Assembly (NCBI GenBank): GCA_021397845.1
Contig: CM038044.1
Location: 81,911,942-81,975,941 of the forward strand
DNA length: 64,000 nt
Origin: Areca catechu
Lineage: Eukaryota > Streptophyta > Magnoliopsida > Arecales > Arecaceae
Direction of reading: 5' to 3'
The notes under the pieces: model-generated
Told to the model about the DNA's origin: nothing
The model's database searches: none
Seen by the model: the letters and a program-made list of their open reading frames with translations, nothing else
Position numbers and translations under genes: made by a program
Shown here: in pieces, positions 12,167-22,799 of the stretch
How positions within the stretch are numbered: position 1 is the stretch's first letter
Layout: each line of letters opens with the position of its first letter

Positions 12167-12635
12167 ATGGGGGCTTCAAAGGTGGTTTGGTGGCAAAACC
12201 AAGATCTTCGTATCTGGGGGTGCTAAGCCTCGTGAGGCTTCAATGCATCGGTATATCTCTTAAAGTTTGCAATTTACTTCAACATTCCTAGGTGGGTGTG
12301 CTTCAAAAGGTCTTGGGCATGAATGGGCCGGAGTAGGCCCTTCATCTGATCTGGGTGAAGGGGAGCACCTCCTTGGCATCTTGGGATTCTTTGGTGCCAT
12401 AAGAGGAACAGATTCTTCCCACTCAATGTCTTACAGGAGCGGGAGTCATCATGGCTCCAAGCATGCTATTCTTAGGAGTGCAAGAGTTTGCAACAGCATG
12501 GCTTGATCTACTTCTGGCTATAGTGTGACTACCGATGCCGTAGACATGTTGCATCACGTGGATAGCAGTAGTTAAATCATGAACTTGCTAAGTGAGCCAT
12601 TCTAGAGTGTCATGTTGATTTCCTAATAGAATGGT

Positions 12636-14175
12636 TGGTGGGGACACCAGAGCCAGAAAGAAGCATCCATGTCATCTTATCTCTATTATTAAGTTGTAAT
12701 TGGTTCAATTAGATCTCAATTGGGTCTAAATTGTTGTTTGGGTCTAGTAATTAGTCTTTGGGTCCATTTTGGATTTTAATGGGACCTAAGTTATTTTTGT
12801 ATTGAGTTGACTAAGTTTACATAATATGAAAGGAGTTAAGAGGGGACCACATCCATATTTATTTGGCTACTTGAAGAAAGGAAGCTCCACGCCTATTCTT
12901 TCTTCCAAGAAAACTTTTCACGTATTCTCTCACCAAATAAAGAGCTTTAAAGGTGGAGGGAGTTTCTTGAAGGAGCTTTATGAAGGCAGTAATTATAGAG
13001 CTTTAAAGGTGGAGGGAGTTTCTTGAAGAAAGTTTTTGAAGGTAGCAATCAAGGAGTCTTAAATGAAGAATTAAATGGCACAAGCTTTGAAGGCATTTAA
13101 GAGAGTTGGTTAAAGCTTTTCTACCTTTAACAAATTCTCTTTCCTTCCCAACGAATTCTCTCCTGGAAGTGTTTTAGGTGGGCTCCACTCCCATTTAAAT
13201 ATAACAAATTTCACTTTAATCGGCCAAGGAAAGAAAAGGGAGAAGATCAAAGGGTGGAAGATCAAGTCAAGATAACTATCTTTATGAAGCATTGGCACCT
13301 ATTCCAAAACCTTAATTGTAATTCCCTCTTCTTTTATTTTGAATTTGAACTCATCTTTCTACTTGTAATGAGGCTATAAATAGAGCCTAAAACCCTTCTT
13401 TGTAAGCAGTGATATTTTGAATAATGAAAAGATAAAGTGCTGTTGCATTTTCTCCAATTCCTCCATAGCTAGTTTGCTTGAAGGTGCTAGGTGAGACGCC
13501 TAGAACAACTTGGGTGCGACGTCCAAGTTTTCAATTCCTCCATAGCTAGTTTACTTGAAGGTGCTAGGCAAGATGCCTAGAATAACTTGGGTGCGACATC
13601 CAAGTTTCGTAGGGTGTGATGCTCTATACTTATCAGTTCTGATTCTTTTATCAAATTTGCCATTTGAAGACTCTTTAAGGTCTACATCCAATCCTTTGAA
13701 GAGATTCCTGAAGCAAGTCGAAGAAGAAGACCCCGGGAATCCTTTCGAGATCCAACTTTGAAGATCAGAGTCCTTGCTTTGGAACCGGTGTGATTGGAGT
13801 CCAATCGCCGGATCGGTCGGTTTTGGAGTCGGGTTCGTCAACTCTAGAGTGTTGTGATCTAGATCCTCAACCGAGGGAATTTTAAAGCATATTGGTAAAT
13901 CTAAACCCCTTCCCTTCATCTAGATCTGAAACTCGAAAGTAGGTAACCAAATCTACGGTGGTTTCTCAATCACCATGATCCTCCCTTATAGTTATTTGAA
14001 AGATCTGCATGAGGGTAGGTAATTTTGATAACTAGTTGTCACTTTATTTTCTTTAGATCTTCCTGTTTATTTTTGCTATTAGGATATCAGTTATTGCTTT
14101 TAAAATACAATATATATATTTATATCAATCAAGATAAGCATGGCACATCACTCATCACCATCTCATCCTGCATCA
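12636..14175 (+). repeat. 5' LTR of a gypsy element, chromovirus type, 1540 bp
   Basis: The LTR starts TGGTGGGGACACCAG and ends CCTGCATCA, four bases before a primer site at 14180. A TATA box (CTATAAATAG) lies at 13374-13383. Two near-repeats near 13460-13600 (CTCCATAGCTAG, then TTGAAGGTGCTAGG) form a local duplication. It directly abuts Tat leader sequence on the left. The matching 3' LTR is absent because the element is fused to a Sirevirus at about 17130. The open frames within it are not gene-like. Confidence 0.8.
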
Positions 14176-14179
14176 AATA

Positions 14180-14191
14180 TGGTATCAGAGC
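14180..14191 (+). promoter_or_regulatory. Primer-binding site, initiator tRNA-Met type
   Basis: TGGTATCAGAGC is the standard plant retrotransposon site complementary to the 3' end of initiator tRNA-Met. It lies four bases after the LTR end at 14175 and fixes both the LTR boundary and the plus orientation. Confidence 0.9.
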
Positions 14192-14962
14192 ATGCTTAGA
14201 TTAGGTCATCATCATTGCATCTAGTTTCTGTTATGCATCTACTCATATATAATCTGATGTTTTAATTGTTTCTGTTTATAGGTAAGTCCAAAAATTGTGA
14301 GATTTATTTTGTTGAATGCATCACATTTGAAGATATTTTACTGCGTTTTTTCATGATTTACTGAGTTATGTGAAGTTTTTGATCTTCTATTTTTGGTTTG
14401 AGAACATATTCTGTGAAAACTTCAGCAAACATGATTTTGATTCGCTATGGTTTGGGTTTTTATTAGTTTGTATGTTTGTCTATTACATTCATACATTAAG
14501 AGATTTTAAGGGCAATTCGAACATGTCAGATGGGGGAAGGAGCTGATAACCTTTCCCTAGCCCAAAACAACCAACATTGCATTCGAACCCAAGCTTTGAA
14601 TTAAAATCGAGTAGAAACTTAATTGCTATTACACTAGAGAGCTAGGGACATCCACAAGGTCGAGTCGATCCAAGTGTCAAGCCAATTTAGATAACTTGTT
14701 TGTGTGTGCTTGTGTGTCTGGTGTCTAGGCAAGTAGTTCAGGGACAAGAACCCAAAGGAAGGTGGGTTGGTTCACTTACCTTGCCAATTTCAAAATGGTG
14801 TCTAAGGCAAGTAAAGAGGGACCTCCACCAACCTTACACTTATCTGGCCAGGTGCCAAGTTACTACAACCAAGAGTGTCATTTTGACCTAACATTTGGTT
14901 TGAGCTCTAAGTCTAGCTAGCTATAGTTGGTTAGGTTTGTTTGAGTGCATCGAGTTGTTTGC
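14192..14962 (+). other. Untranslated leader of the gypsy element
   Basis: This AT-rich sequence between the primer site and the first gag codon has no convincing open frame; the short frame at 14700-14891 looks like chance. The leader at roughly 33090-34160 (minus) of the related element has the same position and a similar length. Confidence 0.6.
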
Positions 14963-17130
14963 ATGACTACTAGGACTGGAACACCATATCAAGTTCCCCA
15001 AGACCAACCTAGTACATCGATGGATTCAAACCTTGAAAATCTCATGAGATCTATGACTAAGCAGCTTAGGCAGCTTAGCACTAGAGTCGATCATAGGTTT
15101 GATCAAATGAATTAAAGAATATGTTCGTTGGAGGAATCCCATGTGTTTCAACTTCATCCTACACCCGTTGGAGCTACCCCTCGACATGACCTAGGATCCC
15201 AGCATCCAGAATTGACTCCTGACCCAATTCCTAAGCATCGAGCCCAGCATAGAGAAGTTACTCCTGAACCAATCCCTAGGTATCGAGCCCAACATAGAGA
15301 GGTCAGACCTGACCAAATTCCCAGGCATCGAGTCCAGTACAGAGGGGTTACCCCTGACCCTATTCCTAGGAGGCCACAATATGATATAGATGATCAGGAA
15401 GAGCGAGCTCTCAGGAGTATTAGATTTGATGCACCTACATTTAACGGTACCCTAGATCCTAAAATTTACTCTGATTGGGAAAGTGACATGGATCAGTATT
15501 TCGAATGGTGTCCTATGTCGGAAGAGCGTAAGGTCAAATTCGTTAAGTTTAGATTAGTCCGACAGGCACGACTATATTGGGATACTATGGAGATACTAGA
15601 GCGACAGAGGGAAAACCAACCTATAGATACATGGCAGGAGATGAAATACAGATTAAGGGCCAAATACCTACCTTTGTCTTATAAACAGACGTTATTAGAT
15701 CAATGGTAGAGGCTAACCCAAGGAAATCAAACTGTGTCCGAATACATCACTCTTTTTGATGAATATGCTTTGCGGTGTGGTGTGTCTGAGTCTGAATCAG
15801 TTACTATATCTAGGTTCAGAGCAGGCCTGAATGATAACATAAGTAGGGAACTGTTTCTAAGAGAGGTACATGATTTAGAACACGCTTACCAGATTGCTCT
15901 CGATTCTAAAAGGTTTCAGAGGAAACCTGTTACCTATCGACCTGACTTGACTAGGTTTAGTGCTTCTCAAAATAGGGCATATCAGAACCAAGTTCCTACC
16001 AATCGATCTAGACCCAATCCCCAGCCTATTCATAAGGATGACAAAGGGAAAGCACCTATGGTTCAGAAGGATAGGAACTAGACCACACTATGTTTTAGGT
16101 GTAACCAGACTGGTCATTTTGCCGCTCAATGTCCATCACGAACCCTACACATAGGGGGACCTGAATTGGAGGAACCTGAATTGGAGGAACCTGAAACTAA
16201 GGAGTCTTGTGATGAAGAGGTTTATGAGGCTAGAATTGAACTAATAGATGAGTACGTGGAGGAGGAAGAAATCATTGGTATGGATCAACTAGGAGTGGTT
16301 AGATGTATCCTGACTCAAGCTAAAAAAAATGAGGATTGGCGTAGGAACAACATCCTACAGACCTTCATTAGAATAGGGGATAAGGTATGTAAAGTCATTA
16401 TTGATTATGGGAGTTGTGTCAATGCAATTTCTACTAATGTTGTTAAAAGCTTAAACTTACCAACTGTCTCACATCCAAACCCCTATAAGGTATCCTGGAT
16501 TAATGCAACTAGTATTCCCATCAGGTTTTGATGAATGGTTATAATTCAGATACAATCCTACCAAGAAGAAGTTTGGTGCGATGTCTTCCCAATAGGAGTC
16601 AATAGTATCATCTTAGGTAGACCTTGGTTGTTTGATCACGATGCCACCTTGTTTGGACGATCGAACTTGTATGCTTTTCACCATCTAGGAAAGAAGATAG
16701 TGATTAATGCGGCTCCACCCAAGGACCATGTTAAGAGAGGGTCAAGTCACTTAAAGGAAAAAGAGCCTAATATGAACTTGATCTATGCAAAGGAGTTAGA
16801 ACAAGAAATAGTTGGAGGGTCACCAGTTTGGGTTCTGGTTACCAAGGAAGCTCAGGATCAACCCAAATTAGAACATCCTAAGGAGGTCCTAGACTTATTA
16901 GAAGAATTCAAGGATGTTTTCCCTGAAGATTTACCATATCAGTTATCTCCATTAAGAGATATTCAGCATGCAATTGATTTGGTACCGGGACCCACCTTAC
17001 CAAACCTTCCCCACTATAGGATGAACCTTATAGAATACCAGGTGCTACAAAGACAAGTAGGGGATATGATTAAAAAGGTATTCATTAAGGAAAGTTTGAG
17101 TCCTTGTGCTGTCCCAGCACTTTTGACTCC
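14963..17130 (+). pseudogene. Gypsy gag-protease-RT start, truncated
   Basis: One reading frame runs from ATG 14963 (MTTRTGTPYQ) to about 17130 with four in-frame stops (15114, 15707, 16079, 16529) and no frameshift. In order it shows an N-terminal helical part and a proline-rich 16-residue repeat with IPxHRxQxREV (15200-15370). Next come a retrotransposon gag domain (15450-15900), a zinc knuckle CFRCNQTGHFAAQC (16090-16131) and a protease with DYGS in place of DSGS (about 16400). A pre-RT segment ends in SPCAVPALLTP. The rest of pol, including the chromodomain expected by analogy with 63385, is missing. All four stops can be explained by single C-to-T changes. The gag start matches the one at 33086. 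Confidence 0.85.
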
Positions 17131-18185
17131 GGTATGATAGATTGAGCAAATTTTTACTTGAAAATGATTTCAAAAGAGGAAATGTTGATAAAACTCTTTT
17201 TATTAAAAACAAAGGTAATGATGTGTTAGTTGTACAAATCTATGTTGATGATATTATATTTGGTGCAACTGATGAAAATCTTTATGGATATTTTGCTGAG
17301 TTGATGCAGGGCAAGTTTGAAATGAGCCTTATGGGTGAGCTCAACTACTTCCTCGAATTACAAGTCAAACAAATGAAGGAAGGAATCTTTATAAGCCAAG
17401 CCAAGTACATCAAAGAGATAATCAAGAAATTTGGCATGGAAACAAGCAAAGAGGCTAACACACCCATGAGCCCTACTTGCAGGCTAGATAAAAATGAAAA
17501 TGGATCCATTGTTGAGCAAAAGCTTTATAGAGGTATGATCAGATCCCTATTATATTTGATAGCCAGTAGACCTGATATCTTGTACAGTGTATGTGTATGT
17601 GCTAGATTTCAATGTAATCCTAAAGAAACACATATGCTTGATGTTAAACAAATTATTAAATATTTGAAAGGTACAAGCAATTTAGGTCTTTGATATTTTA
17701 AAGAATCATCTTTGAATTTAATTGGTCTCTCTAATGCTGACTATGCAGGTTGCAAAATTGATAGAAAGAGTACTAGTGATACATGTCAATTTCTACGGTT
17801 GAATTTAATTTCAAGGCACTGTAAGAATCAAAACTCCGTAGCATTGTCCACTACTGAGACAGAGTACGTTGCTGCTGGTAGTTGTTGTCCTCAAGTGTTA
17901 TGGATTAAACAACAGCTAGAAGATTTTGGTGTTACACAATCTAAAACTCCAATCAAATATGATAACATAAGTGCCATTAATTTGACAAAAAATCCTGTTC
18001 AACATTCACGAACCAAACACAATGAAATTAGGCACCATTTTATAAGAGATCATATTTTGAATAATGATATTGTACTTGAATTCGTTCCAACTGAAAACCA
18101 ACTTGCTGATATTTTTACAAAACCTTTGAGTTTTGATAGATTTGTAATGATTAGAAATGAACTAGGATTATATGACCCACTCTAG
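17131..18185 (+). pseudogene. Sirevirus pol 3' end: RT tail and RNase H
   Basis: The frame begins abruptly in the reverse-transcriptase palm just before LSKFLLENDFKRGNVDKT. The YVDD catalytic motif is intact (YVDDIIFGAT, about 17240). It continues through SLLYLIASRPDILYSVC and the RNase H region (NADYAGCKIDRKSTS, ALSTTETEYVA) to QLADIFTKPLSF. One stop at about 17691, fitting TGG to TGA, splits the two long frames at 17142-17693 and 17712-18185. The 5' part of the Sirevirus (5' LTR, gag, protease, integrase, first half of RT) is missing, replaced by gypsy sequence out of frame. Confidence 0.9.
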
Positions 18186-18295
18186 AAATACTCTCATAAT
18201 CTTGAGGACAAATTATCTAGGAGACCTCCAAATCCCAATTTGTATGATAAATGAGCTTTGATTGAAATCCAAAAACTTATCTTGTGCTCCCTCTG

Positions 18296-18356
18296 CTTGA
18301 GCCGACTCGAGCAGATGACCTATTGATCGAGTCGGCTCAGATGTCGAGCCGTCTCT
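18296..18356 (+). promoter_or_regulatory. Palindromic GAGCCGACTC-type motifs before the env-like gene
   Basis: Three or four copies of a motif close to GAGCCGACTC/GAGTCGGCTC occur in the short spacer between pol and the env-like region. The same motif is repeated many times in this element's own LTR (21420-21935). Its position suggests a regulatory element for a separate transcript, which is an inference. Confidence 0.4.
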
Positions 18357-18485
18357 TTTTAGTTCGAGATGTAGGGTTTTTCTTTCTCATTTTTATTCCT
18401 AAACCCTACTCTCTTTCCCACTAAGAAACCTTCCAAATACTTCCAACTTCCAAAAATAGCTTCAAAATTTGAATATCTTCACTCA

Positions 18486-20361
18486 ATGGCACCAAGGAGG
18501 GCAGTTAGAAAGAAATCAAAATGAGGTAGTGAAGCTACTCCGCAAGAGAGGAGGACAAAATTTCGAGAAGACAGAGCTTCTCGAAATCCACCATAGTCTG
18601 AGGAAGAACCAAGTCCAATTTCTCCTAGCCATCATATGTCTTTAGGTATGACACTAATCACCACCAGCAGACGGATTTTATTTGAGTACCTAAAAGAAAT
18701 TGGTTTTGTTATCAGTGATTTTATTGAGATCAAGGTTGGAGAAACTTATGTTCATTGGATATCAAAACTTACCCCAATCTGGTTAGAAGTTTCTATGAAA
18801 ATTTAAGATTTGGTGAAAATTTTATTGACTCATTAGTGAAAGGGAGAAGAATTATTATCTCTCAAGAAATCCTTGGAAATGTCTTGGAAATGCCATTTGA
18901 GGGGACTGAGTACTTAGTACTGAAAGACAGAACTAGAGCACTGCAAACTGTTTTAGAAAGAACTGAAGTTGATGAGATAGGGATTCTCAAGGCCAGCATG
19001 TTATCCATTGAAATGAGAGTTCTACATAATTTTATCAGTAGGATCTTTTTGTCTAGAACTGGACATTTTGATTGGTTTAGTGAAAGGGATATGTGCTTCA
19101 TGGAGCTTCTAATTAATGGTGATAAGATTAATTTACCAGCTATCATGATCAGCCAGATGAAGGAGGCAGTAAGAAAAGTCAAGGCTTGCCTGCCGTATGG
19201 AATGGTCCTCACTTTATTCTTTCAAAATACAAACATAGACTTGACAGGAGAGGACAGCAAGACACTTCTACATACAGATACCTATACTGTAAAAACTTTT
19301 CAAATGATGGGATATTTGTTGTCAGATGGCACATGGAAAAAGAAGACTGATGCTCCCATAGTTGAAGAAACTGAAGAGATTCAAGAGCAAACAGAGTTAG
19401 AGGATGGTGAAGACACTACAATGCATATTCCAGAACCATAGCCATAGATGGGATCTTCAGTCCAAATAGACTTTGACACTTCTTTCCCAGATGTTTCAGT
19501 ACCAGATATGCCTGATATGCCTTATAGTACTCCCATTTTTACTCAGTCTACTGATGTTCCTGTTCACAGTCATACTACTATTGCTCCCGTTGTAGACACT
19601 TCGTTGTTACAAGACTTCATTACACAGCAAATGAATAACATGACTGAAACTATAAAGTCTTTTATGGATGGAATGTTTAAAGAATTACACAAATTAGTTG
19701 ATGAGAGACTCAATCAATTTGAAGGACAGATAGACTATCTAAAAAACAAAATTGAATCTCTTGAAACTTCAAAGACCAAAGTACATACAACAGACACAGA
19801 TATGCAACTGATTTTACAGCTGATTACTTCAAGTTCGGAGAAAATTGAAAAATCTGTTACATTAGTACTTGATGCTTATAGAATTTGAGATGGACAACTT
19901 GAGAATCAGAATAGGATCAGTTGAAATAGGTAAAAGAATGGAAGATAACTACACCAAGGGCATTGGAATAATTAAAAGTGAATTTGGAAGATTGAGAGGC
20001 TCAGTAGAAGCATTTGCTAATGTTTAAGCCATAGAAACGTTTACATTGCAAAAGGAAGTGGCACAAATAAAAGAATCAATGGAAGATTTAGCTGCCTCTA
20101 GAAGCACAAAGAAAATAGAAGCATAACTGAAATCTATGAACAGCTTCTTATGGAAAATGATGACTAAGATTGAAGAAATCCAAGCTACTCAAAGTGCTCC
20201 TCCCTCTTCTTCTACACTTTTCCTAGTCAATCTGCTCATCCAAGACAACTTGCTCCACACCTTAGGCCACAAGGAACCCACAATATACCATAATTTGTTG
20301 ACCCAATTACTTATCTGCCGCCTGGCATTCAGATTCCCGGTCAACCTTCATATCCTAGAGT
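18486..20361 (+). pseudogene. Sirevirus env-like region, decayed
   Basis: It starts at ATG 18486 with a basic MAPRRAVRKKS segment, followed at once by a stop. The frame 18755-19441 carries the domain annotated in plants as putative plant transposon protein (LSIEMRVLHNFISRIFLSR, then a MCFMELLIN and a LPYGMVLTLFF segment). It then becomes acidic. The frame 19448-19888 has a helical, coiled-coil-like stretch (LHKLVDERLNQFEGQID). The final piece, 20136-20363, is proline- and serine-rich. Sireviruses often carry such an extra gene 3' of pol; whether it acts as an envelope is unproven. I see no clear signal peptide or membrane span. A second diverged copy is at 55722-57755. Confidence 0.7.
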
Positions 20362-20616
20362 AGACTTAGAAAGTGACTAAGTGTATTACTCTTCACTTTG
20401 TACTGAACTTCTTTGAAATGAAATGAAAAGTACACTTTTTGTCTCTTAAATTGCTCTATTTCTCTATGCAAATGAATGTTTATGTTCAATTCTGATTTTT
20501 TAATTAGAATTTCAAGATCAATATGAGAAAGCAAAATTATCTCAAACAAATGTTAAATACTTTCTCATTCTATTTCAAAATCTGAGCTTAACTCCTACTC
20601 TACCATTTTGATTGAT

Positions 20617-20637
20617 TGACAAAAAGGGGGAGAAAGT
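20617..20637 (+). promoter_or_regulatory. Upstream polypurine-tract-like site
   Basis: GACAAAAAGGGGGAGAAAG lies about 455 bp before the LTR-proximal polypurine tract and closely resembles it. The minus-strand Sirevirus has a comparable site at 55405-55419, so position and sequence seem conserved. Confidence 0.45.
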
Positions 20638-21074
20638 TGTAAAATCATTGCATGAAAAGGGTAAAATATATTCATATATTTGCTCTAATACACAAAGATT
20701 TGCTCTAATGCATAAAGCTTGAAAGCTAATCTCAAATTAAGCTTTGATACATCATGATACATATTTAAGAGGCTCTGATACATAATGATACATATTTTTG
20801 ATACATAATCTTTTAAGTTTTGACTTTTAATAGCTCCGATACTTAATGTTCCCTTGAAACATTTTAAGCTCTGAAAATACATAGAAAGTGAGCCAAAACA
20901 TGGAGTATCTTATTAAGGGAGAGACTATCTCTCATTGCCCTAATTCTCATTCCATAATTTGGCACTAATTGAAGTCAATTCATTTTACTTGTTTATATGC
21001 TCTTGCAAATATAGTCATACAAGTAATTGTAAAGTTTTATATTACATTTTCATGCCCAATGTTTTGTCATCATC

Positions 21075-21088
21075 AAAAAGGGGGAGAT
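21075..21088 (+). promoter_or_regulatory. Polypurine tract of the Sirevirus
   Basis: AAAAAGGGGGAGAT directly precedes the 3' LTR start TGTTGACC at 21089. It would prime plus-strand DNA synthesis. It matches the standard Sirevirus form and fixes the LTR boundary. Confidence 0.85.
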
Positions 21089-22799
21089 TGTTGACCCCTT
21101 AAGTGATTTTGATGATAACCAAACATTGGAGCATGTATATTTATTTCTAGCAACTCTTTAAGTGTTTTACAAGTTTTTGTAGGATGGCTTAATTTGTTCA
21201 AACTTCAACTCCTACACTATTGTTTCTTGTTTGAGTTGTATTGTAATGTATTTTTGTAAAGAAGAACCCAATGAAAAAGCTAAAAAAAAATCATGTGAAA
21301 AGGATTACTTTTGTGTGTGTGTGCCATAAAAATTATTTTGAGTTGGTATGCTTGAAAATGTAAAAAGTTGGTGAGAGTTTTTCTTTGAGTTCAAGTATAA
21401 AAATCCTGAAGAAGATACTCAAGCCGACCTAGCATGATGAAGAGCCGACTCCATCTACTGGCACGTAGCAAGGTTTTGGAACGTAGCAATCTGAGCTGAC
21501 TCGAAGGTAACCGAGCCGACTCCAATGAATCCGAGTCGATTGGAATTTGTTCGAGCTGACTCCTCTAGAGTCCAGTTTTTGAAGATTTCTGAGAATAGCT
21601 AGGCGAGCCAACTCGAACCAGAAAGAGCCGACTCTGCTAGACCTAATTTTGAAGACCTGAGAAAGCAAGCAGACCCAAACTGCATCGAGCCGACTCTTCC
21701 AAAGTAATGATTTCAATACCTGAGAAGAAGAGCTGACCAATGATCAAAATAGCCGACTCCTTATGTTCAAGCTTTTCAAAGAAAGAAGTCCGAGCTGACC
21801 CGAGCTATCAAGAGCCGACTCGTCTAGAGTGAAGTTTTGCATCCTGAGACAAAGAGCTGATTGCACTGAAGATTTGGTGACTCGACCTATCGACTTGAAA
21901 GATCCGAGCCGACTTAAAGGAATCCGAGCTGACTCAAACATCATTTTCAGGTATTCAATGGCTAGTTCCAAAAATTATTTTTGAATGCCAAAAAGTGCTC
22001 CAACGGTCACAAGTCATTCCCCAATGGTCTACAATTGCTAGAACTGTCTTGGAGTGATAGAAGACCTTATATTTGAAGGATTTGAACATCCAAAATGTAA
22101 GAGCTTTTGAAAAAGTTCTTAAAAGTTTAGAGAACTTCATTGAATATCCTAACCACCAATAGTAAAAGAGCACAAGAGCATTCAAGTTAGCCTTCAAGTC
22201 TTCACCAACTCAGATCTCTGAAGCTTGAAGCAACTTTTGAAACAAGCCACTGAATTAATTAAAGCTTATTCAAGTGCATTCAAGTGGACTTCCATCAAGC
22301 TACACCGGCAACTATCCAACAAATTGAGTTTGTCATTTTTGTTGCATTTATTTCAATTCAATTTTTGAATTGTTGGGTTATTGGTAAGCTCGATTGAAAA
22401 ACCAAATAGGTTCTTGGTGATCTTGTGAAAACCAAGTTGGGTTTCTTTGGTGAGCCTGTTTAAAACCAAAGGGTGTTGGGTTTTCTTTGGTGATCCCGTT
22501 AAAACCAAAATGTAGAGATTTTGGATTGTGATCCTTTAAAACAATCCTACTATATTCGGGTGTGAATATAGTGGAAATCCCAAGTGGTATCTTAGGTAGT
22601 GAACATAGGAGTTGGGTTGCTCCGAACCACTATAAATTTTGTGTGTTTGAATTGTGCTTCCTTGCTCTTACTTAGCTTGTGCAATCTATTATCTTGTCAC
22701 AACACCTACCACTTGCAAGGGATTTTTAATTACACATAATCTTGCCTTAATTTTTAAATTTTCAATTCACCCCCCTCTTAGGTAGCCACCTGGGCAACA
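21089..22799 (+). repeat. Sirevirus 3' LTR, 1711 bp
   Basis: The LTR begins TGTTGACCCCTTAAG and ends CACCTGGGCAACA (terminal TGTTG/CAACA). The CACCCCCCTCTTAGG block before its end is typical of Sirevirus LTRs. The U3 part (about 21420-21935) carries a dozen or more copies of GAGCCGACTC-like motifs. A second repeated block at 22380-22500 has GTGATC and AAAACCAA units. On the right it abuts an Athila-like LTR fragment at 22800. The pair LTR is missing. Confidence 0.85.

Larger units (their letters stand above)
7746..12635 (-). mobile_element. Tat-lineage gypsy remnant with two solo LTRs nested in it
   Basis: On the minus strand the pieces 12167-12635, 11049-11326 and 7746-9367 read in order as gag, protease and the start of the reverse-transcriptase region of a Tat-type gypsy element. 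The gag domain is split at 11048/9368 by one solo LTR and upstream at 12166/11327 by another. The leftmost piece (7746-8150) carries the pre-RT segment with FAWTPTDMPEIDPELM, a hallmark of Tat polyproteins. The rest of pol is missing, cut off at 7745 by an Athila-like LTR fragment. No LTR of this element was identified. Confidence 0.65.
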
